A stretch of DNA of 10,167 nucleotides from Bacteroides sp. Its GTDB lineage: Bacteria > Bacteroidota > Bacteroidia > Bacteroidales > Bacteroidaceae. Positions 1 through 8,102 of the stretch are shown here, in pieces. Within the stretch, counting starts at the first letter, position 1. Every line of letters begins with the position of its first letter. The DNA lies in contig DXLM01000093.1 of assembly GCA_019414725.1 (NCBI GenBank), positions 1 to 10,167 on the forward strand, read 5' to 3'. Made by a program: the position numbers and the translations under genes. Under the pieces are notes generated by a model. It ran no database searches. It was not told the DNA's origin and was given only the letters and a program-made list of their open reading frames with translations.

Positions 1-2820
1 ACGACCAACGGTACCATTACCGATTTTGACGGTAAATATACGCTGAAGGTAAAAAATGCCAAATCCATATTGGTTGTTTCTTATATCGGTTATCAGACTC
101 AGGAAATTCCAGTCGGAAATGGTGGTAAGAAAGATATTACCATGCAAGACGATTCCGAACTGATGGATGAAGTGGTTGTGATCGGTTATGGTACGCAGCG
201 AAAGGGTGATGTGACCAGTGCTATTTCAAGTGTAAAATCAGAAAGTTTTGTGAAGGGGGCGGTAACCGATGCAGGCCAGCTGATACAAGGTAAGGTAGCA
301 GGGCTGAATATTTCTTTACCTTCAGGAGATCCTACCGGCAACACACAAATTATGCTACGTGGTATTTCATCTTTAAAAGGTGGAACTTCACCATTAGTAT
401 TAGTTGACGGAGTGCCAGGAAGTCTGAATACAGTAGCCCCTGAAGATGTTGAGTCCATCGATGTATTAAAAGACGGTTCGGCTACTGCCATTTATGGTAC
501 ACGTGGTACAAATGGCGTAATTATTATTACAACCAAACAAAGTCGTAAAGAAATGGCTCCCACCATTGATTATAATGGATATGTTTCTGTATCAAACATT
601 TTAAACAGACCTGATTTCATGGATGCTGATGACCTTCGTCAGAAATGGAATGAAGGATATACTTTCAACGGAGCTAACTTGAAAGATTTCGGAGCCAATA
701 CCGATTGGCTGGGTGAACTGACCCGCACAGCTGTTTCTCATTCACACAACTTATCCTTAAGAGGTGGTAGTAAAAATACCAATTATACAGCCTCCATCAA
801 CTATACCAACCGGCAAGGTACTTTTATAAAGACTGACTTTGAAGCTATAAACGGTCGTATGGACATCACTCACTCTATGTATGACAATAAATTGACAGCC
901 AATGTCAGTACATTCGTCAGCCAACATACCATGCCTCGCAGTTGGAATACATACGCTTATCGACAGGCTTTGATTCACAATCCTACAGAACCTGTAAAAG
1001 ATGAGAACGGTGACTGGTTTGAGCGCGACTTGTATTTTTATGATAATCCTGTAAGTTATATCCGCGAAACAATTGGTGAAATGAAACGTAAAAACATCCG
1101 TTTCAATGGTAGCCTGACTTTCCGCCCTATTGAATCTTTGACCTTGAAAGCCATGTATGCCCGCCGGAGTACGACTTCTACCGATGGATATTACCAAACC
1201 AAGAAACATGTATCTACAACCAAGAGTGGCCGTAACGGCTATGCATATCGTTATGATTCTGATTTTGATAATAATCTGATAGAATTGACGGCCAACTTTC
1301 AGAAAGCATTCGGCAAGCACAATGTCAGTGTATTGATAGGTTATAACTATGAAGACAACACCAACTCTAACCTGTCCATGTCCAACTACGATTTTCCTAC
1401 CGATGCTTATTCTTACAACAAAATGGAAGCAGGTATGGCCTTGAAACGTGGTGAAGCTTCCATGACCAGTTATAAAAATTCTGATAAATTAATCGGATTA
1501 TTCACCCGTGTCAGTTACAATTTCAATGACCGCTACTTATTGATGGCTTCTTTGCGTCATGAAGGCTCTTCCAAGTTCGGTAAAGATCATAAGTGGGGTA
1601 ATTTCCCCGGCATCTCTTTAGGATGGAGAATTAACAGAGAGAATTTTATGAAAAATGTGAATTGGATGGATAACCTGAAACTTCGCGTGGGATACGGTGT
1701 GACCGGAATCAATGTAGCCGACCCGTACACATCACTCTCAAGTTTGAATTATAATGGCGCTTTCCTGTACAATGGAACATGGGTCAAAGCATTGGAAACA
1801 ATCCGTAACAACAACGCTGACCTGCGTTGGGAAAAGAAACACGAATTCAATGTAGGTCTGGATTGGGATGTCCTAGGAGGACGATTGGGTGGAACCGTTG
1901 ACTACTATATACGTAGAACAAAAGATGCTCTTTGGGACTACGAGGTTCCTGTTCCGCCTTATATGTATCCAACCATGCTAGCCAATGCATCGGAAATGGA
2001 AAATAAAGGACTTGAAATTCTAATTCGTGCTACGCCTATCCAGACAGAAAAATTCACTTGGAATACCAATGTGTCCTATTCTACTAATTCAAACAAGGTC
2101 GTTGCACTATCCAGCGAGAAATTCTCGATGGACCAAGATTATTTCTATACAGGGTATACCGGAGAACCCATTCAAACCACTACCCATATCGTCCAAGTAG
2201 GCAAGCCTATAGGTACTTTCTATGGTTTGAAATCGGTTGATATTACAGATGACGGACTATGGTTGGTAGAAAACAAAAAAGGTGAACATGTTTTAGCCGA
2301 GGAAACCGATGCCACTGACTGGCAAGTATTAGGTAATGGTATTCCTAAACATTATCTGAACTGGAACAATACCTTCAATTTCTTTAATTTCGATTTAAGT
2401 ATAAATATGCGTGGTGCTTTCGGCTTCCAGATTTTGAATTACCAACGTATGTATTATGAAAATGCAAAACCTGAAATCCAGTACAACCGCCTGAATTCTG
2501 CTTTTGACAAAGTATATGGCAAAACCCAATTGAAAGATGACCAACGCTATGTCAGCTATTACGTAGAGGACGGTGATTACTGGAAAATTGACAATGTGAC
2601 TTTGGGGTATACCTTCAAACTATCCAAACAGCATATCATCAAAAACCTACGTATCTATGCTTCAGTATTGAATCTAGCTACCATTACCGGTTACAAGGGT
2701 ATGGATCCGGAAGTACCATTGAGCAGCAACACCTATGGATTATTGGATGCCGGTACTGACAATCGCGACAAGTATCCTACCAATCGCACTTATACTTTTG
2801 GAGTTAATCTTACATTCTAA
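1..2820 (+). CDS. SusC/RagA-family TonB-dependent outer-membrane transporter (5' partial)
   Basis: This is the outer-membrane beta-barrel that, with its SusD partner, imports glycan fragments using TonB energy. The reading frame is open from base 1 through 939 codons, so the true start and signal peptide lie upstream; the TTG at 70 is internal. Visible residues 1-45 are the end of a carboxypeptidase-regulatory-like domain (GTITDFDGKYTL, then SYIGYQTQ). The SusC hallmark DEVVVIGYGTQ, thought to contain the Ton box, is at 166-198. The plug follows, with PLVLVDGVPG at 391-420 and VLKDGSATAIYGTRG from 463. The rest is barrel sequence rich in aromatic and alternating strands, ending in FGVNLTF with a terminal Phe as expected for outer-membrane insertion. 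Family members are usually about 1000 residues, so roughly 60-100 are missing. The family call is very secure; the substrate cannot be read from this gene alone. It is followed 26 nt later by susD, almost certainly in one transcript. Confidence 0.97.
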   Translation, partial: TTNGTITDFDGKYTLKVKNAKSILVVSYIGYQTQEIPVGNGGKKDITMQDDSELMDEVVVIGYGTQRKGDVTSAISSVKSESFVKGAVTDAGQLIQGKVAGLNISLPSGDPTGNTQIMLRGISSLKGGTSPLVLVDGVPGSLNTVAPEDVESIDVLKDGSATAIYGTRGTNGVIIITTKQSRKEMAPTIDYNGYVSVSNILNRPDFMDADDLRQKWNEGYTFNGANLKDFGANTDWLGELTRTAVSHSHNLSLRGGSKNTNYTASINYTNRQGTFIKTDFEAINGRMDITHSMYDNKLTANVSTFVSQHTMPRSWNTYAYRQALIHNPTEPVKDENGDWFERDLYFYDNPVSYIRETIGEMKRKNIRFNGSLTFRPIESLTLKAMYARRSTTSTDGYYQTKKHVSTTKSGRNGYAYRYDSDFDNNLIELTANFQKAFGKHNVSVLIGYNYEDNTNSNLSMSNYDFPTDAYSYNKMEAGMALKRGEASMTSYKNSDKLIGLFTRVSYNFNDRYLLMASLRHEGSSKFGKDHKWGNFPGISLGWRINRENFMKNVNWMDNLKLRVGYGVTGINVADPYTSLSSLNYNGAFLYNGTWVKALETIRNNNADLRWEKKHEFNVGLDWDVLGGRLGGTVDYYIRRTKDALWDYEVPVPPYMYPTMLANASEMENKGLEILIRATPIQTEKFTWNTNVSYSTNSNKVVALSSEKFSMDQDYFYTGYTGEPIQTTTHIVQVGKPIGTFYGLKSVDITDDGLWLVENKKGEHVLAEETDATDWQVLGNGIPKHYLNWNNTFNFFNFDLSINMRGAFGFQILNYQRMYYENAKPEIQYNRLNSAFDKVYGKTQLKDDQRYVSYYVEDGDYWKIDNVTLGYTFKLSKQHIIKNLRIYASVLNLATITGYKGMDPEVPLSSNTYGLLDAGTDNRDKYPTNRTYTFGVNLTF

Positions 2821-2846
2821 ATCTAATTAAACAAAAAAGAACAGTT

Positions 2847-4466
2847 ATGAAACTATTTAAATATGGTGTTTATGCACTCTGTGCATCTGCCATGCTCAGT
2901 ATAAGCAGTTGCTTTAATTTGGATGAGGAGCCTTATTCTGAAATCATTGAAGAAGACTATGTACCAACCGAAGCCGATGAGATAGCCTTGTTGGCTACCA
3001 CCTATTCACAATTACGCTTTGTGATGGACTGGTATGGCTTGTTTGACCTACAGGAAGAATCGGGCGATGTAATTGTCACACCTACCCGCCCTAACGGCTG
3101 GGATGACGGAGGTACTTACAAGCAAATGCACAAACACACTTGGGACAACCAGCAAGGACAGCCCCAAAGTATTTGGGACTATTGCTATAAAGGCATAGCC
3201 AATGCCAATAAAATATTAAAACGTGCCGATGAAGGTTTTTTCACAGAAGAAAGTAAACCTAAAGTCGTAGCTGAGGTAAAAGGAGTACGTGCGCTTTGGT
3301 ACTCCATTCTTTGCGATACACATGGAAATATTCCTATACAAACCAGTTTCAGCGAAGAGATTCCGGTTCAATCTACTCGTAAACAAGTTTTTGACTTCAT
3401 TATCAATGAACTGAAAGAAGTAATGCCCAATTTGCCTACTGAAGTCAATAAATCCACTTATGGCAGACTCACTCAATGGGGAGCCAAATGCTTGATGGCA
3501 CGTATGTATCTGAATGCTGGGGTCTATACAGGAACTCCAATGTGGAACGAATGTCTGGAACAATGTAACGATATCATTAACAGCGGTTTATTTAGTTTGG
3601 AAACAAACTACACAGATATCTTCAAAACAGAAAACTCCGGATGTGTGGAAACGATCTTTGCCATTCCTTATGATGAAGTTTATAATGAAGGTGACAACAA
3701 TGGTCCTGTTTTTGGAGCCCACATGAAATTTCTGTCTTCAAACAGTCGTAAGGTCTTCAATATGCAAACCACCCCATGGGGAGGTTCAGCAGCAAACCCT
3801 CAGTTCATTAACAGCTATGATCCTGATGATATGCGGTTAAAATATACATGGCTGCAAGGTGAACAGTACAGCCCGGACGGAGTACTGATCACCACTTTCC
3901 CCAATAAGTTACCCAGCATTTACAAAACAGACACAGATGACGGTTATCGGGTAGGAAAATACGAAATTAAGGTAGGAGCTAAAAGCCTTCTAAGCAATGA
4001 CTTCCCTTATTTCCGTTATACCGAAGTATTGCTGATGAAAGCAGAATGTCTGCTCCGCTTAGGACAAAACGAAACCGAAGCAGCCCATATCGTGTCACAG
4101 ATCCGTGAGCGTGCATTCCGTGAATCGGCTCATCCGGAAAAAGCAACGGTTGATGCAGCTTGGTTGAAAGGCGACACACACATTAACTATGGTACGCTTG
4201 ACGAAAAAGGTCAAATTGATGATGCGGGTAATACAGAAGTCGTAGAATTAGGCGGACTTTATGATGAATGGGGATGGGAATTTGCAGCCGAGGCCCGTCG
4301 ACGTACGGATATGATTCGCTTCGGAACCTATCAGAAGAAAAGTTGGTTTAATCATACTCCGACTGCCAATGACTTGAATGGCAACTCTATCCTGTTCCCA
4401 ATTCATTTAGATCATCTTAATACAAACCCTAATTTACAGCAAAATCCAGGCTATGCCGGTAAATAA
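2847..4466 (+). CDS. SusD/RagB-family surface glycan-binding lipoprotein
   Basis: This 539-residue protein is the lid-like partner that binds glycan at the cell surface and closes over the SusC barrel. The N-terminus is a lipoprotein signal: a hydrophobic stretch ending LSISSC with the acylated Cys at residue 22. The acid-rich FNLDEEP that follows resembles the Bacteroidetes surface-export signal. Family landmarks are WDYCYKGIANANKIL at 110-124, the helical region around RALWYSILCDTHGNIP, DFPYFRYTEVLLMKAE at 385-400, YDEWGWEFAAEARRRTDMIRFG split across 472-493, and a C-terminus ending NPGYAGK (residues 533-539). These fit the SusD-like N-terminal and SusD/RagB C-terminal domains, and the length is normal. 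The ATG at 2847 is chosen because it opens directly into the signal peptide. The 26-nt leader is A-rich with no strong Shine-Dalgarno site, as is common in this phylum. The gene is complete and looks intact. The glycan specificity is not readable. Confidence 0.97.
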   Translation: MKLFKYGVYALCASAMLSISSCFNLDEEPYSEIIEEDYVPTEADEIALLATTYSQLRFVMDWYGLFDLQEESGDVIVTPTRPNGWDDGGTYKQMHKHTWDNQQGQPQSIWDYCYKGIANANKILKRADEGFFTEESKPKVVAEVKGVRALWYSILCDTHGNIPIQTSFSEEIPVQSTRKQVFDFIINELKEVMPNLPTEVNKSTYGRLTQWGAKCLMARMYLNAGVYTGTPMWNECLEQCNDIINSGLFSLETNYTDIFKTENSGCVETIFAIPYDEVYNEGDNNGPVFGAHMKFLSSNSRKVFNMQTTPWGGSAANPQFINSYDPDDMRLKYTWLQGEQYSPDGVLITTFPNKLPSIYKTDTDDGYRVGKYEIKVGAKSLLSNDFPYFRYTEVLLMKAECLLRLGQNETEAAHIVSQIRERAFRESAHPEKATVDAAWLKGDTHINYGTLDEKGQIDDAGNTEVVELGGLYDEWGWEFAAEARRRTDMIRFGTYQKKSWFNHTPTANDLNGNSILFPIHLDHLNTNPNLQQNPGYAGK

Positions 4467-4482
4467 GAAATAATGTGATAGA

Positions 4483-4513
4483 AAGCAACCTTCTTTCTTC
4501 TCAATAGTTGCTT
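4483..4513 (+). terminator. Upstream hairpin after susD (weak)
   Basis: A perfect 7-bp stem, AAGCAAC (4483-4489) pairing with GTTGCTT (4507-4513), encloses a 17-nt pyrimidine-rich loop and is followed by ATTATTT. It begins 17 nt after the susD stop codon. It could be a weak terminator or an mRNA 3'-end stabiliser. The stem is short and the loop long, so its stability is modest. The pairing is seen directly; the role is inferred. Confidence 0.35.
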
Positions 4514-4539
4514 ATTATTTAAACAAATATTTATTTTCC

Positions 4540-4573
4540 AGCCCGGTTTAAGTTATTAGAACCGGGCTTTATA
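4540..4573 (+). terminator. Intrinsic terminator candidate between susD and the glycosidase gene
   Basis: A perfect 9-bp GC-rich stem, AGCCCGGTT (4540-4548) pairing with AACCGGGCT (4560-4568), has an 11-nt AT-rich loop and a short T-rich tail (TTATATT). It is the most GC-rich stem in either intergenic gap and stands out against the AT-rich surroundings. It sits 32 nt before the glycosidase start. It probably ends, or partly attenuates, the susCD transcript, which would lower enzyme expression relative to the transporter. The T-tract is interrupted, so read-through is likely. Confidence 0.7.
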
Positions 4574-4605
4574 TTCCCATCTCTTATAAAATCATTACTT
4601 AAAAT

Positions 4606-7600
4606 ATGCTCATGGAAATGAACAGATATTTATCTTTTACTCTCTTTACAGGATTATCCCTATTGACAACAATACCCATTGAGGCGTATACACTAAATCC
4701 TAATAAAACAGCAACATTCACCTTGCAGACAAATGTTATCGAAGTACGAAGCATAACTTCTGTACAACCCATCGTGGTCTATTGTCCTGTGGGAACTGTT
4801 CCCCAATTACCTTATCAAGTATGGGTGACTTATTCAGACGGACAAGGTGAATACCGTCAAACTAAATGGTCCAATTCCGCTTTATCCACAGAACAATCGG
4901 AGGCTGACGATAAAGTTTATCCCATTGGAAGCCAATACACAATAAACGGATTCATTATAGGAGACGATACTACAGAAAACGGATATCCTATCACTGCTAA
5001 AATAGAGGTGGTAGACACTAAAAATACAATTTCCCCCAAGCTAATAGCCCATACTATCCCCTTAAACAATGTAAAGATTAACGGCAACAATCGCCTGACC
5101 TCCAATCGTGATCTTGCCATTAAAGAGATTATCAGTTGGGATGTAAGCCAACAGCTATATAATTATCGCGACACTTATGGCCTGAGTACCGAAGGATATA
5201 CCCGGTCTGACGGATGGGACTCACCTGAAACTAAATTAAAAGGACATGGTTCCGGACACTATATGTCCGCACTGGCCCTTGCCTATGCCGCTGCAACAAA
5301 TCCTTCGCATAAAGAAATTTTACGCCGTAACATCACCCGAATGGTGAATGAACTGCGCGAATGTCAGGAGCGTACATTCGTATGGAGCGAAGAATTAGGA
5401 AGGTATCTCGAAGCCCGTGATTTTGCCCCTGAAGAAGAATTGAAAAAGATGAAAGGTACATGGGAAGCTTTTGATGAACATAAAACAAAATGGGCTACTT
5501 ATGGCTATGGTTATCTGAATGCGATCCCCCCGCACCATCCCGCACTGATAGAGATGTATCGTGCATATAACAATTCGGACTGGGTATGGGCTCCCTATTA
5601 CTCCATTCACAAACAGTTAGCGGGTCTGATAGATATTGCAACTTATATGGATGATAAAAGCATTGCCGACAAAGCATTGCTCATAGCCAAAGATATGGGT
5701 CTGTGGGTATGGAATAGAATGCACTACCGCACTTATGTAAAAAAAGACGGAACACAAGAAGAACGCAGGACACATCCCGGCAATCGTTATGAAATGTGGA
5801 ACATGTACATTGCAGGTGAAGTGGGAGGTATGGGAGAATCTTTAGCACGTCTTTCAGAAATGGTCAGCGCCCCTGAAGAGAAGGCGCGTCTGATAGAAGC
5901 ATCCAATTGTTTTGATAGTCCGGCCTTTTACGAACCGCTTTCAAAGAATATTGATGATATACGTAACAGACACGCCAATCAGCATATCCCTATGATCATC
6001 GGTGCACTGAGAAGTTATTTAAGTAACAATGATACATTTTATTATCATGTATCCCATAATTTCTGGAATTTAATACAAGGACGTTATCGTTATTCTACCG
6101 GCGGTGTGGGTAATGGCGAAATGTTCAGACAGCCCTATACCCAAATAGTAAGTATGGCCATGAATGGCGTATCTGAAGGAGAGAGTCACTCAAATCCACA
6201 TATCAATGAAACTTGTTGTGCATATAACTTGCTAAAATTAACAAAAGACCTCAACTGTTTTAATCCGGACGATGCCCGTTACATGGATTATTACGAACGG
6301 ACACTTTACAACCAAATAATCGGCTCATTACACCCTGAACACTATCAGACTACTTATCAATATGCCGTAGGACTAAATGCATCGAAACCATGGGGCAACG
6401 AAACTCCGCAATCTACCTGCTGCGGAGGTACGGGATCTGAAAATCATGTAAAATATCAGGAAGCAACCTACTTTGTTTCAGACAATACATTGTGGGTAGC
6501 CCTTTATATGCCTACCACACTCCATTGGGAAGAGAAAAATATCACTTTACAACAGGAATGTTTGTGGCCAGCAAAAAGCTCCACAATTAAAGTTACTGCC
6601 GGAGAAGCCCGATTTGCCATGAAACTTCGAGTACCTTATTGGGCCACCGACGGCTTTGATGTAAAACTAAATGGAATCTCTATTGCCACTCATTATCAAC
6701 CTTGTTCATACGCGGTAATACCTACCCGGCAATGGAAAGAAAATGATATAGTAGAAATTACAATGCCATTCACTAAACATATAGACTATGGTCCCGACAA
6801 GCTACCAACCGAAATAGCAAGTAAAGACGGACACCAACTTGAAACAGCCTGGGTAGGTACATTAATGTATGGACCGTTTGCCATGACAGCTACCGATATC
6901 ACTAATTGGACGGAAGCAACACTCAATATAGACTCACGTCTTGCCAGTATTACCGTTGTTGAACCTAACGGTCTGCAAACCGGTACTACAGGAAATTTAT
7001 ATACACTAATGCAAGGTGGACGAACTTTCCAACCAGATTATTATCGCCATGACCATACAACTCATTACTTCCGCATCAATCATATTAAAGATCCTACTGT
7101 AGAACTGAAAATAGCTCTGTCGGCAAAATTACGAGAAACTACGGCATTTAGTAAAAGCCATTACACAAAAGCAAGTTTCGCCAAACTAACAACCGCTATA
7201 CAAGAGGGAGAGAAACTAATGAAAATATCTCCTCTGACAGAAACTACCATTTCTACTTGTGTAAACAATATTGACAAGTCCATAGAATCATTAGTCGCCT
7301 CCCGATTAGATAAGAGCAATCTTGAAGCCAGTATCCATATAGCTAAAAAATGTAATCCGGACCTTTATACTACTGATAGTTTTAAAACATTGCAAGCTAC
7401 TCTTGAAAGCGCCCATGAAGTAATGGATAACATTGATTTACAAACCGTTATTGACAAACAAACTTTATCACTACAAGATGCCACCGCTTCTTTGGTACTG
7501 GCAAATAATGTAGATAAAACAGAATTAAAGGAGTTACTTAATATAGCTATGGAACGCCAAACAAACCAAGAAAAATGGAATGCTCTCGCAGTCAAGGTTC

Positions 7601-7962
7601 CTGAATTTGCTCCTTGGGCTCATTTCGGGTTTACCCGTTTGAAACGTACATTGGAACATGCCCAAAATGTATATTTTAATAAGGATAAAAACTACTCCCA
7701 AGGAGAAGTCAATGCCATAGTAGCTAGTTTGAATACCGTCATCAATACAATGAGACCGGGTAACTTACCCGAAATGGAAGATTTAAGACCTTTATCTGCT
7801 CTATTAAGGCGCGTAGGCACCATAGACGATTCTACAGATCCGACATTAAAAGACGCTGTTGCATTCACTGAAATGGTCATAAAATACGTAGCAGACGGCA
7901 GTGGCACACATGATATGATAGAAACAGCTATCAGCCGCTTAAAATCTGCAGCAGGATTATGA
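4606..7962 (+). CDS. Secreted beta-L-arabinofuranosidase-like glycosidase (GH127/GH146 superfamily, DUF1680) with Ig-like and FIVAR-like domains
   Basis: This 1118-residue enzyme probably removes terminal beta-L-arabinofuranose from a plant glycan fragment. Residues 5-27 form a type I signal peptide ending near IEA. There is no lipobox, so a periplasmic location is likely. Residues about 53-136 resemble a bacterial Ig-like (Big_4) domain, with VGTVPQLPYQVWVTYSDG. The (alpha/alpha)6 catalytic domain spans about 165-625, with GHGSGHYMSA at 213-222, followed by a beta-sandwich to about 735 and a further beta-rich region to about 835. In the characterised GH127 enzyme HypBA1, zinc is held by Glu338, Cys340, Cys417 and Cys418, with Cys417 as nucleophile and Glu322 as acid/base. 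The matching residues here appear to be E535, C537, C605 and C606, with E505 (GEMF) as acid/base candidate. Residues about 841-1118 hold three or four FIVAR-like helical repeats. ATGs at 4612 and 4618 are alternative starts; 4618 gives a more typical signal peptide. GH127 also contains enzymes acting on other sugars, so the exact substrate is uncertain. Confidence 0.9.
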   Translation: MLMEMNRYLSFTLFTGLSLLTTIPIEAYTLNPNKTATFTLQTNVIEVRSITSVQPIVVYCPVGTVPQLPYQVWVTYSDGQGEYRQTKWSNSALSTEQSEADDKVYPIGSQYTINGFIIGDDTTENGYPITAKIEVVDTKNTISPKLIAHTIPLNNVKINGNNRLTSNRDLAIKEIISWDVSQQLYNYRDTYGLSTEGYTRSDGWDSPETKLKGHGSGHYMSALALAYAAATNPSHKEILRRNITRMVNELRECQERTFVWSEELGRYLEARDFAPEEELKKMKGTWEAFDEHKTKWATYGYGYLNAIPPHHPALIEMYRAYNNSDWVWAPYYSIHKQLAGLIDIATYMDDKSIADKALLIAKDMGLWVWNRMHYRTYVKKDGTQEERRTHPGNRYEMWNMYIAGEVGGMGESLARLSEMVSAPEEKARLIEASNCFDSPAFYEPLSKNIDDIRNRHANQHIPMIIGALRSYLSNNDTFYYHVSHNFWNLIQGRYRYSTGGVGNGEMFRQPYTQIVSMAMNGVSEGESHSNPHINETCCAYNLLKLTKDLNCFNPDDARYMDYYERTLYNQIIGSLHPEHYQTTYQYAVGLNASKPWGNETPQSTCCGGTGSENHVKYQEATYFVSDNTLWVALYMPTTLHWEEKNITLQQECLWPAKSSTIKVTAGEARFAMKLRVPYWATDGFDVKLNGISIATHYQPCSYAVIPTRQWKENDIVEITMPFTKHIDYGPDKLPTEIASKDGHQLETAWVGTLMYGPFAMTATDITNWTEATLNIDSRLASITVVEPNGLQTGTTGNLYTLMQGGRTFQPDYYRHDHTTHYFRINHIKDPTVELKIALSAKLRETTAFSKSHYTKASFAKLTTAIQEGEKLMKISPLTETTISTCVNNIDKSIESLVASRLDKSNLEASIHIAKKCNPDLYTTDSFKTLQATLESAHEVMDNIDLQTVIDKQTLSLQDATASLVLANNVDKTELKELLNIAMERQTNQEKWNALAVKVPEFAPWAHFGFTRLKRTLEHAQNVYFNKDKNYSQGEVNAIVASLNTVINTMRPGNLPEMEDLRPLSALLRRVGTIDDSTDPTLKDAVAFTEMVIKYVADGSGTHDMIETAISRLKSAAGL

Positions 7963-8063
7963 TAAGCTAGCTTTTAGAGAATGTCTGAAAAGGTCTATTG
8001 AAAGATTCATCTGGAATCCTCACTTTTTCTTCGAATTTTCTCTTTTCTTTCTCAGAAAAATAG

Positions 8064-8071
8064 TAATCTTG
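8064..8071 (+). promoter_or_regulatory. Possible -7 box for the sensor gene
   Basis: TAATCTTG differs at one base from the Bacteroides -7 consensus TAnnTTTG and lies 31 nt before the sensor ATG. The expected -33 region about 20 bp upstream is a T/C-rich tract without a clear TTTG, so only one half of the promoter is supported. A separate promoter for the sensor would suit constitutive low-level expression, which is common for these regulators, but this is inference. Confidence 0.3.
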
Positions 8072-8080
8072 CATAAGATT
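8065..8080. repeat. Perfect inverted repeat upstream of the sensor gene
   Basis: AATCTT (8065-8070) and AAGATT (8075-8080) form a perfect 6-bp inverted repeat around GCAT. It ends 22 nt before the sensor start and overlaps the -7 box candidate. It could be an operator for a dimeric regulator or a small hairpin in the 5' leader. The symmetry is certain; the function is not, and an AT-rich 6-bp repeat can occur by chance. Confidence 0.35.
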
Positions 8081-8102
8081 TAGAAAATAAGAAGAAAATA
8101 CT

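Noticed and set aside
70..72. TTG as the start codon of the first transporter
   Set aside because: The same frame stays open back to base 1 and encodes recognisable carboxypeptidase-regulatory-like sequence (GTITDFDGKYTL), so this codon is an internal Leu and the gene is truncated by the window edge.
186..491. 101-codon open frame on the minus strand
   Set aside because: It is antisense to the highly conserved SusC plug, whose codon pattern explains the open frame.
757..1320. 187-codon open frame on the minus strand
   Set aside because: It lies wholly antisense to the SusC barrel region and its translation shows no recognisable domain; it is a shadow frame.
3514..3726. 70-codon + strand frame inside susD
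   Set aside because: It overlaps the well-supported SusD frame completely, and its translation lacks any domain or separate signal.
4569..4605. Promoter for the glycosidase gene
   Set aside because: I looked for TAnnTTTG with an upstream TTTG in the 139-nt gap and found no acceptable match.
7964..7973. 10-nt perfect palindrome AAGCTAGCTT just after the glycosidase stop
   Set aside because: It has no loop for a hairpin, and a 10-nt palindrome is plausible by chance; there is no matching copy before the other genes that I could see.
8004..8030. Possible terminator after the glycosidase gene (GATTC-atctg-GAATC then a T-run)
   Set aside because: The stem is only 5 bp, AT-rich, and separated from the T-run by several bases, so it is too weak to call.
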